Origin: Bacillus sp. V5-8f
GTDB lineage: Bacteria; Bacillota; Bacilli; Bacillales; DSM-1321
Length of the DNA stretch: 64,000 nucleotides
Assembly: GCF_002863565.1 (NCBI RefSeq)
Contig: NZ_PGUW01000007.1
Coordinates: 267,032 to 331,031 of the forward strand
Direction: 5' to 3'
The notes below the pieces were generated by a model, which saw nothing but the letters and a program-made list of their open reading frames with translations, searched no databases and was not told the DNA's origin. Below are positions 57,608 to 64,000 of the stretch, piece after piece. Made by a program: the position numbers and the translations under genes. The first letter of the stretch is position 1. Every line of letters starts with the position of its first letter.

Positions 57608-57854
57608 AGAAGTGTATCCCGGTGTACTTTAACAAAGCCAAAAAAATAAAAATGGGTTGGAATATACTTTAAGTAACGGGTGCGTAGCAAGATGGAACAG
57701 CGAAGAAGGACCAAGAAGGGTCCTTTTTCTCTTGGTCAAATTGCATCATAGGTATAGCTGCGTCATATGTTCCCAGAAAATTGAAAATGTTTATTTACAC
57801 TACTATTCCCCTATTAGTAAATTGATAAAAACAGAGGCAAAAGGAGGTATTGCA

Positions 57855-58983
57855 TTGAAGAAATGGATAGTTTATATTCCTGCATTTTTTATTTACTGCC
57901 GTCCTTGTGTTCATTTTTGAAACAGATGCTTCCGCGCATCCGGGCAGAACGGATTCCGGCGGTGGGCACACCTGCCGTACGAATTGTGAAAGTTGGGGAT
58001 TTTCAATAGGAGAATACCACTCTCACGGCGGAACGAGCGAACCAAGCCCGAGCTTAAGCGAAAGTTCTCCTGCGGAATCTAGTTCTTCTGCAAACTCGAA
58101 CGATACCTGGGATAAGGACTGTTCTGATTTCTCAAGTTATGAGGAAGTGGTGGAATATTGGAACAGCAAAGGATACAGCAGGACAAACGATCCCGAGAGA
58201 TTGGATGGTGGGGGGAATGCTGTGGACGACGGGATCCCGTGTGAAGCTCCAAGTGATTACGATACGACAAAAATAAACAACAGCCCTGCTCAGCTTAAAG
58301 CGATAGCAGCGGTCCAGGATGAAGCAAAAGGGAAAAAGGCAGGATATGCAGCCGGATTAGCCGCTGGACAAAAGGGTTCTGAAAACAATTCATCCGTAAA
58401 CGGATCTGATGCCTATCAAGATGGCTACCAAAATGCCTATGAGGAAGGCTACCAAAAAGGGTTGGACCAACTAGAAAAACAGAAAGTTGCGGCAAACAAC
58501 GAGGGTTATGCGTTAGGGGAAAAACGAGACAATCTGTCCGTACCCCCAAAATATGCCTCGGTTGATGCGTTAGCATCTTCGTTTGAAGAAGGATTCAACC
58601 AGGCGATCGCTGAAAAGGATGAAGCAAAAAAGAAAGAATACAGCGCTTTAGGTTTGAAAGATGGGAAAGCGGATGTATTGAATGAACCAAAAAACGTGAA
58701 ATCGATTTTTGTCAACGCATACAAACAAGGGTATGAACAGGGGCAAGAAGAGCTAAAACTGATGTACGTCCAACAGGGATACGATGCAGCCTTTACCATG
58801 GTGACGTACACAGCGACAAAATTAAAGCAGCAGAAGTACATTGACTGGTATAAAGAAGGATTTACATCGAACAAGAAGGTGGCGGCGATCGCTGAGGTTG
58901 CCTACCAGTCCGGATTGGATGGCGAACCGTATAAAGTTCCCACGGAATATGCCAAACAATTTATAAGCAACATTATGAATTAG
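57855..58983 (+). pseudogene. Secreted excalibur/YHYH-type protein frameshifted in a T6 tract
   Basis: AAGGAGG precedes a TTG at 57855. With six Ts at 57885-57890 the signal peptide is out of frame and stops at 57920. With five Ts the frame is continuous: a signal peptide ending DASA-H, a Cys/His-rich YHYH-like segment (SGGGHTCRTNCESW, YHSHGG), an excalibur calcium-binding domain with DDGIPCE, then repeats of the form GYxxG (YQDGYQNAYEEGYQKG, GYEQGQEEL). The mature part is otherwise intact. The frame may be a sequencing error or decay. Such proteins are exported and surface-associated. Confidence 0.68.
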
Positions 58984-59105
58984 GGAATCAGGAACGAAAA
59001 GAAAATAACGCAACTACATCAGGTGTCATTGCTGCAGGAGTTCTGGGTTGGTTAGACAGAAGGGTTTATGTAGCCAAGAAAATGCTGAAGTAAGGGGCGG
59101 AAACG
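58984..59105 (+). other. Linker with a gene-end fragment
   Basis: An open frame without a start reads NNATTSGVIAAGVLGWLDR and VYVAKKMLK before a stop near 59093, then GGGGCGG is the ribosome site of the next gene. Probably the tail of a lost gene. Confidence 0.35.
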
Positions 59106-59744
59106 ATGGGGATTTATCAAAAGATCTGCTATTCGGTTGAGGACATATTCGTCAAGGTTCTTTCACGAAAACAGAATCCAAATGAAGTGAAGCATAAAGT
59201 CGCAACATATCGTACCTCTAAAGAAGAACTAAAGGTAAAGAAAAAGTACGAACAACATGAAAAAGTTAAGGAAAACCAACGAATAACAACAAAAAAGCAG
59301 GCACAGGAAAAACAAGAGGTATTGGAGATTCTCTCTCAGGTAGTGGATCTTGATAGCTTCAATTATTCCAGATACGAATTTAATGAAGTAAAACGAAATC
59401 AACAATATTTCAAATTGCTAAGCGAAACGATATTTGAATCGGGTGAGAAAGGGTTAACGTTTATCCGGTGTGAGTACGATAAAACCAAAAAGCAGGAACT
59501 AAAGGGGTATCTTATCGCAACCTCCAAGAGAGCGCTTTTCTTGGATTTAGGGTTAAGAAATCTCCAAAAGTTCCGCTATCAAACCATAAAGGATGTAACC
59601 TGGTTTCAAGATGGTACCTTCGAAAAAGGACTCTATATCCAATATGGTGGTCGGCAATTGGAATTCGATGAGATCTTTGACACAGAACAAATGAAAAGAA
59701 TAGGCAATTTAATAAAGAAGAAAGCATGTGAAAGAAGCGCTTAA
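59106..59744 (+). CDS. Bacterial PH-domain protein (YokE-like)
   Basis: A 212-residue soluble protein. The first 70 residues are a lysine/glutamate-rich coiled coil; the rest (about residues 75-210) is a bacterial pleckstrin-homology-like domain with KGYLIATSKRALFLDLG, FRYQTIKDVTWFQDGTF and LYIQYGGRQLEF, similar to YokE of the SPbeta prophage family. A role at the membrane or in a phage-derived module is possible. AGGGGCGG is the ribosome site. Confidence 0.68.
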   Translation: MGIYQKICYSVEDIFVKVLSRKQNPNEVKHKVATYRTSKEELKVKKKYEQHEKVKENQRITTKKQAQEKQEVLEILSQVVDLDSFNYSRYEFNEVKRNQQYFKLLSETIFESGEKGLTFIRCEYDKTKKQELKGYLIATSKRALFLDLGLRNLQKFRYQTIKDVTWFQDGTFEKGLYIQYGGRQLEFDEIFDTEQMKRIGNLIKKKACERSA

Positions 59745-59755
59745 AGTTTACATAG

Positions 59756-59785
59756 ATACCAGCATAAACGATGCTGGTTCTTTTA
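59756..59785 (+). terminator. Terminator after the PH-domain gene
   Basis: ACCAGCAT and ATGCTGGT with a 5-base loop, then TTCTTTTA. Confidence 0.8.
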
Positions 59786-59821
59786 ATTCATTAACGAAAA
59801 CTTCGGTTCTACTCAATTCAC

Positions 59822-59975
59822 ACACCTGTTAAAAGTCGAATACCAGTGGGATTTGCATCGCGCTTAATCTTCTTGTACCAAGCAGGTACTCCTCCTGAAA
59901 GACTTTTCGAATTTATCCCTAACATATCTTGTTTTTCAGGATTTTTCTCTCGTAGCTTCTTTTGGGAATGGTAGT
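59822..59975 (-). pseudogene. Unassigned C-terminal protein fragment
   Basis: On the minus strand a frame reads GGVPAWYKKIKRDANPTGI and ends at a stop near 59822. It has no start with a ribosome site. I cannot assign a family. Confidence 0.3.
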
Positions 59976-60270
59976 AGTGTGGAGAATGAAGAAACTGCCT
60001 CTCGCATTAACGACCATAAAAGTACCTGCCTACATACGTTTTCTTTCTTGTGAACCCCTTATCGGTCCTTTTAAACGCTCTCGATTTAAGGGGCATTCAT
60101 TTGAGATAGTGGTGGTGTATCTGGCCCAGGATCGAGGCCTATGGCAAGTGAATGGATAAGAATAATTCGTGACCAGTGTAAGGAACAGAAAGTAGCTTTC
60201 TTTTTAAACAATGGGGTGGGGTACAAAAACACCGATTTGGAAGACAGTTGGATAATGAACTTACGATGAA
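59975..60270 (+). pseudogene. DUF5131 (phage Gp37/Gp68-type) remnant
   Basis: Three frames give pieces in the family's order: ENEETASRIND, then KVPAYIRFLSCEPLIGPF, then GGVSGPGSRPMASEWIRIIR, DQCKEQKVAFFLNN and a stop at 60268-60270. The blocks RFLSCEPLIGP and GPGSRPM...RDQC are characteristic of DUF5131 phage proteins. At least two frameshifts; the 5' part is missing. Confidence 0.65.
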
Positions 60271-60541
60271 TATCCTGATCCGTCCCTTGTTGACTTATTA
60301 TTCAAAGCTGTAAACTCACCAACATCGAGTATTTTGCCACATACACTCAACCCATGTGAAGGTCTGTGAGTTGATAACTTTGCGTGAAAGTATGAATCGT
60401 GACACCTATAAAAAAAGTGTGGGTTGAGCTGTGAGAATGAAATGAAGATTTTTTTGATGTTTGGATGAAACTGGTTCTTTCTTTTCTCTAGTAAACTATT
60501 TAACATATTCTGCAGTATCTTACACATTGAGGAGAGGCATC
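60271..60541. other. Non-coding debris before the small membrane gene
   Basis: No gene seen. The ribosome site GAGGAGAGG lies at its right end. Confidence 0.35.
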
Positions 60542-60701
60542 ATGGAAGCAGAAAATCGTATTGCAATTTTATTGGGGTATATCGGCTGGACAGGGCATTG
60601 GATACGCTGCAGTTATTATGGTTTCTTGTGTGGTATCAGGAATAATGCTTGTAGGTTTGAGAGAGATAATAGTCATATTAGAAAAAATTAGTAAAAAATA
60701 A
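60542..60701 (+). pseudogene. Frameshifted small membrane protein
   Basis: ATG after GAGGAGAGGCATC gives MEAENRIAILLGYIGW; then the frame shifts near 60588-60597. The continuing frame reads GIGYAAVIMVSCVVSGIMLV and REIIVILEKISKK to a stop at 60701. Restored, it would be a protein of about 52 residues with two helices, similar in form to small phage-associated membrane peptides. Confidence 0.55.
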
Positions 60702-60727
60702 AGTCGCTTATTAGGCGGCTTTATTTT
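60697..60727 (+). terminator. Terminator of the small membrane gene
   Basis: AATAAAGTCGC and GGCGGCTTTATT, then TTA. Confidence 0.75.
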
Positions 60728-60753
60728 ATGTACGCAACCTTTTCATTCTAGGG

Positions 60754-60951
60754 TCAGATACTCTTCTTCATTCCGCAGTTTCTACATTCTCTAAGGAACT
60801 TATTATCTTTCGCAGAGCTTTTGAACAGTGAATGATCGCAATTGTCACACCGTCCGCTCTTGATATCAGGATACTCTTTGTAATCATAAACAATGGTGGT
60901 CTCATAGCCATTGTATTCTTTAGTATCTTCAGTCAATGTAATCACTTTCAA
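60754..60951 (-). CDS. Zinc-ribbon small protein, copy 2
   Basis: A 65-residue protein, start TTG at 60951, with the same CDNC and CRNCG ribbon as copy 1 at 56323-56520 and only about four differing residues (for example LTEDTKEYNGYET against LTEDNKEYNGYDT). Opposite strand to copy 1, so the two form an inverted duplication about 4.2 kb apart. The upstream leader is partly conserved too. Confidence 0.6.
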   Translation of the reverse strand: MKVITLTEDTKEYNGYETTIVYDYKEYPDIKSGRCDNCDHSLFKSSAKDNKFLRECRNCGMKKSI

Positions 60952-61024
60952 ATGAATTTAACTTATATATCATAACAAGGAGGCTGTCCAATGGATAGCT
61001 ATTTTTTATTAGAGGGATTAGACA

Positions 61025-61168
61025 ATGGCACGATTACCTGAAGGAAAGCAGAAGTTATCGGTTGGTTGTTACTACACAATGAATCCATCTAAGGGTTTAG
61101 CGTTTGATTTGCTAAGAAACTTTATTCAGGGAGTAAAGCCTGTTTATTGTACCGAAGGATTAATTTAG
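61025..61168 (+). CDS. Possible 47-residue protein
   Basis: An ATG at 61025 opens a 47-residue frame starting MARLPEGKQKLSVGC. The nearest AAGGAGG lies about 45 bases upstream, spaced for a different 16-residue frame. It could be a truncated end of a larger gene. Weak support. Confidence 0.25.
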   Translation: MARLPEGKQKLSVGCYYTMNPSKGLAFDLLRNFIQGVKPVYCTEGLI

Positions 61169-61191
61169 TAAAAGAAGAATCCGCGATAAAA

Positions 61192-61226
61192 TAAAAAAAG
61201 GTGAACAGCTTTGTTCACCTTTTTTA
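61192..61226. terminator. Terminator between the small frame and the hydrolase
   Basis: AAAAAAAGGTGAAC and GTTCACCTTTTTT with a 6-base loop. Works on both strands. Confidence 0.85.
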
Positions 61227-61310
61227 TATCAGTTGTATAGCAGCAATAAATTACAGTGAGCTACCACTAATTTATTTAAAGCATCATCATTGAAATCATT
61301 GTACAAATAG

Positions 61311-62141
61311 CTACAAAACTTTTCTATAAACTGTTGCTGATATTTCGTTAATCGATGATTTATCTTTTTTTACGTTTTGCGATTTTATAAATTCATAAAT
61401 CGCTTTATTGGTATCTATGCTATTTTCTAAAATACACACATGTCCGCTCTTCTCGATTATCTGAAGATGAATACTAGTATCTTTGGTAGCAGCGTTTATT
61501 GCTTCTTTTACAAACATATGATCCTCTCCGCCAACAATGTATAACTTTGGAATTGAATTTTTATTATGTAGGTTTTTCATGTATACCTTCTCTGGAACAG
61601 TCACCATGTATGCCCATTTCATGTATTCCTCTCTTCCTAGTTTGGTAGCTTCTCTAACAAAGAAATACCTTGATTTTGCATGATTTTGATTAGGCATCAT
61701 AAGGTAAGCGAATGTTTTATAGAAGGCCATATAAGGTGCGAAATGTCTTAACCTGTATGACCCTTTTACTAATAAATTTGACCACCAACTCCATTTTAAG
61801 ACAGGCCCAGCGAGAGTTAAGGTAATGATTTTTTCTGTAGCTACATTCATAAGTGCATTCGCTATAATTGTTCCAAGTGAGAAAGCTATAAAATGTGCTT
61901 TGGGGATATTTAAAGCGTATAATAAATCCACTACTTCTTCAGCGACCTGCTCGGCTGAATAATGCTTTACATCTAATCCTTTAGACTTTCCGTGTCCCGG
62001 CAAATCAATTAATAACAAATTATAGTGTTTTGATAAATAATCCGTTTGTTTATAAAAAAGTGAACTGTTACCACCTAACCCATGTAAGAAAACTAACCAC
62101 TCTGTACTTTCATTTAAAATCATTTTATTAAAAGTTAACAT
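61311..62141 (-). CDS. Alpha/beta hydrolase
   Basis: A 276-residue cytoplasmic alpha/beta hydrolase. HGLGGNS near residue 20 gives the oxyanion hole, IDLPGHGKS follows strand 4, the nucleophile Ser is in AFSLGT (a variant of GxSxG with Phe at the first position), Asp in GGEDHMF and His in KSGHVC complete the triad. AT-rich like its accessory neighbours. Substrate unknown. Upstream, about 490 bases to 62634 hold no gene. Confidence 0.8.
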   Translation of the reverse strand: MLTFNKMILNESTEWLVFLHGLGGNSSLFYKQTDYLSKHYNLLLIDLPGHGKSKGLDVKHYSAEQVAEEVVDLLYALNIPKAHFIAFSLGTIIANALMNVATEKIITLTLAGPVLKWSWWSNLLVKGSYRLRHFAPYMAFYKTFAYLMMPNQNHAKSRYFFVREATKLGREEYMKWAYMVTVPEKVYMKNLHNKNSIPKLYIVGGEDHMFVKEAINAATKDTSIHLQIIEKSGHVCILENSIDTNKAIYEFIKSQNVKKDKSSINEISATVYRKVL

Positions 62142-62633
62142 TTCCCACCTCTGGTTAATATGATTTTATTTGTAATTAATAAGTAATAGTTACATTATAC
62201 CATATGGCTTATTTCCACTTGTTTCTAGTCTCCACGTAAGCTACCCCTCATTTTTCATCAATATTTTTACTTTTTAAATAAAAAAATGTATAAACAATGA
62301 GGAGTTTGGTATAACTTTGCTGATAGGATGGATTCACTAAGTTATTTAAGAAATAAATTAATTAAATTTAATATTTATCACCTGAGAATTATAGTCGCAT
62401 AAAGTTGTCTCCCGTTTTCATTTCACTAGGATTTGTAATAACAAAAAAAAGACACATCGACTAACCTCCCAGCCCCCTCCCTTCATTGCATTCAAGAAGG
62501 AATCATAATATCTTAGGATTATGGAGATTATAAAAATTTTGATAGATTCTTATTCGATAAATTTTTGGTAAAATCTTCACAAGGAATAAATGTCGGATGT
62601 GTATATCTAATAATATTCGAAAGGAAGTAACCA
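62142..62633. other. Intergenic region
   Basis: AT-rich, no gene seen. TTGGTAAAATC near 62565 may hold a promoter for the broken gene after it. Confidence 0.35.
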
Positions 62634-62822
62634 TTGAGAGATCCACGGAGAATACAAAGGATACTAACTCTACTTTAAAAGATATGGGAGCAGCAACCAG
62701 ATGTCCGATTTAATCAACTTGTTTCGAACTTACAGAGCATGTTTTCGCAGCAAAGCAATAACTTCGGCAGAAGAGAAGTATTCAAAAAAGAATATATTGA
62801 TTATGAAACGACCTCTTATTAA
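62634..62822 (+). pseudogene. Small conserved gene with an internal stop
   Basis: GAAAGGAAG precedes a TTG at 62634. The frame reads LRDPRRIQRILTLL, a TAA at 62676-62678, then KIWEQQPDVRFNQLVSNLQS and on to a stop at 62822 (62 codons). Without the stop it resembles short phage/bacillus proteins that begin MRDPKRI and contain WEKNPDLRFGQL. A single nonsense mutation is the simplest reading. Confidence 0.6.
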
Positions 62823-62972
62823 TCTTTAGAATAGGCCCAACCAAGGACCGCCGCCCCCTTCGTTTTCGACGTGGAAAATTTTTATACATGAAGGGGGGAT
62901 GAAGGGAAAGTCAGTTTTTATGTCGAATTATAAGAGGAAAGGAAATGCGCTACTGCGTTCGTAGGTGGAAGA
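62823..62972 (+). other. Leader of the unknown membrane gene
   Basis: No gene; GTAGGTGGAAG is the ribosome site for the following ATG. Confidence 0.4.
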
Positions 62973-63797
62973 ATGGATAAAAAATTCGAGGGACTTATAT
63001 ATATCCTAATCATTTTGGGTTTGGCTACATTAATTGCTGATGTGGAAAAAGACAAAATAGAATCATATTTCAACTCCTTAGTTGGATTGATCAATTTAAT
63101 CGTAATGGGATTGTTGGCTTTTTATACTTTTAATATAAATAAAAAGCAAATGGAAATAAGTAGATATACCTTAAACATGACTAGACGACAAATGATACGG
63201 CTTGAAATGAATGAAACAAATGCTCTATTAGGTAAGTTGGATGAATATATTAGAAGCAACGAAATAGTTCAGTATATGTGTATGCCTCATTTATCTTATG
63301 GAAAGAAAAAAACGCTTCTGATTACTAATCGCCCTGGATATTTTAAAGGTCATGAACTGAACGAGAAAATTGGTAGAGATAGGATAGATCATAAAATAAG
63401 GTATCGACAGGAGCTAACTGAAGATGAACAGGAATTGTTTAATGAAGTAACCATTGCACATTTCAATTCTCTCCCAAGTTCAGCTACAGCTTTTCACACT
63501 TTGAAAGATGCAAAAAATAATTTTAAGCATTTAAAGGAATTTAAAACAAATAACCAATTTTATAGATTCATGAGTAATTCACAGATGACAAAAGAATACC
63601 TTGATAAACTTGAATATTTTCTGGAAATTGTATTTAAACAAAATAAAGAAAATGATGATGTAATTTATCCGTCTTTAAAAATGAATTCCTATGATGCCGA
63701 TTCAATATATTTCTTTAGTCAACAAACTCAAGATTTTTTGGTTAATTTAAAAACCTTAATAATCAGTGAACAGCAACAAATAATTGAAGGTTTGTAA
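62973..63797 (+). CDS. Unknown two-helix membrane protein
   Basis: A 274-residue protein. Two helices (about residues 7-22 LIYILIILGLATLIAD and 36-54 VGLINLIVMGLLAFYT) are followed by a long cytoplasmic helical region (KKQMEISRYTLNMTRRQMIR) and no recognised domain. It has strongly AT-rich codon use, a proper ribosome site and its own terminator. The form, two helices plus a large helical cytoplasmic part, is seen in some phage-defence effectors, but nothing here proves such a role. Confidence 0.65.
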   Translation: MDKKFEGLIYILIILGLATLIADVEKDKIESYFNSLVGLINLIVMGLLAFYTFNINKKQMEISRYTLNMTRRQMIRLEMNETNALLGKLDEYIRSNEIVQYMCMPHLSYGKKKTLLITNRPGYFKGHELNEKIGRDRIDHKIRYRQELTEDEQELFNEVTIAHFNSLPSSATAFHTLKDAKNNFKHLKEFKTNNQFYRFMSNSQMTKEYLDKLEYFLEIVFKQNKENDDVIYPSLKMNSYDADSIYFFSQQTQDFLVNLKTLIISEQQQIIEGL

Positions 63798-63798
63798 A

Positions 63799-63827
63799 GC
63801 ATCCGAATAAATCGGATGCTTTTTATT
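63799..63827 (+). terminator. Terminator of the unknown membrane gene
   Basis: AGCATCCGA and TCGGATGCT with a 5-base loop, then TTTTTA. Confidence 0.9.
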
Positions 63828-64000
63828 ATGCCTATAGAGGTGATTGGGGTGAAGATTGTTATATAAAAAATTACAACGGAGGTAATATTTTCAAGAAAAG
63901 TATTGATGTTTAGGTACTATTGCTTATATAATTAGCTCCAGAGTCTTTGAAAAACATTTGAATAGTATTAAAAACGACAATGGCAAACCTGCTGAAAAGT
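63828..64000 (+). other. Fragments at the right edge
   Basis: An open frame running off the edge reads IAYIISSRVFEKHLNSIKN from about 63905 without a start codon. Another short piece, DWGEDCYIKNYNGGNIFKK, precedes it and stops at 63911. Both look like gene remnants; neither is assigned. Confidence 0.3.

Overview
This looks like chromosomal DNA of a spore-forming Bacillaceae bacterium (low-GC Firmicute). The evidence is gene content and order, which track the yja-yjb-yjc part of the Bacillus subtilis chromosome (clpB, yjzD-yjaU-yjaV-med-comZ, fabH-fabF, yjaZ, yjbA, trpS, opp, spxA, mecA, coiA, pepF, spxH-yjbI-cwlQ-yjbK, yjbL-relQ-nadF-rluD-like, prpE, fabI, cotO, yjcA, spoVIF, yjcD, yjcF-yjcG-yjcH). 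The many sporulation genes and the AGGAGG-type ribosome sites agree. I could not fix the genus or species.

Region 1 (1 to about 34.8 kb) is conserved core. It carries protein quality control and adaptors (clpB C-terminal part, spxA, mecA, spxH, pepF), fatty acid elongation (fabH, fabF), oligopeptide uptake (oppABCDF), competence genes (comZ, coiA, with a decayed med), cardiolipin synthesis, and a stress/nucleotide cluster (relQ, nadF, an RluA-family pseudouridine synthase, prpE). mgtE follows.

Region 2 (34.8 to 48.5 kb) holds an ABC exporter pair, fabI behind a FapR-like operator matching the one before fabH, and a long sporulation section: cotO with a broken cotO-like gene upstream, yjcA, a YhcN-type lipoprotein with spoVAC-spoVAD-spoVAE, a YjcZ-type peptide, spoVIF, a UvrD-like helicase with a CoiA-like zinc motif, CotX/CotV- and CotW-like coat genes, and yjcF-yjcG-yjcH.

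Region 3 (48.5 to 64 kb) is accessory and heavily decayed. A DsbA/FrnE-family gene has an in-frame UGA exactly where the first active-site cysteine should be, followed by a SECIS-like hairpin, so it is a candidate selenoprotein. Next come tRNA-Val(GAC), an integrase scar, and an intact NCS1-type permease plus acetamidase/formamidase operon. That operon lies between two broken pieces of sigma-54 activator sequence, one of them cut by an IS3-family remnant. Beyond it lie phage-type and secreted-protein genes, many frameshifted, with two near-identical 65-residue zinc-ribbon genes in inverted orientation. The right edge has an unknown two-helix membrane protein.

Working together: Spx is degraded by ClpXP with SpxH, MecA is a ClpC adaptor, and both proteolytic adaptors sit near their competence or stress partners. 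FapR probably co-regulates fabH and fabI. The coat and spoVA genes serve spore assembly and dipicolinate uptake.
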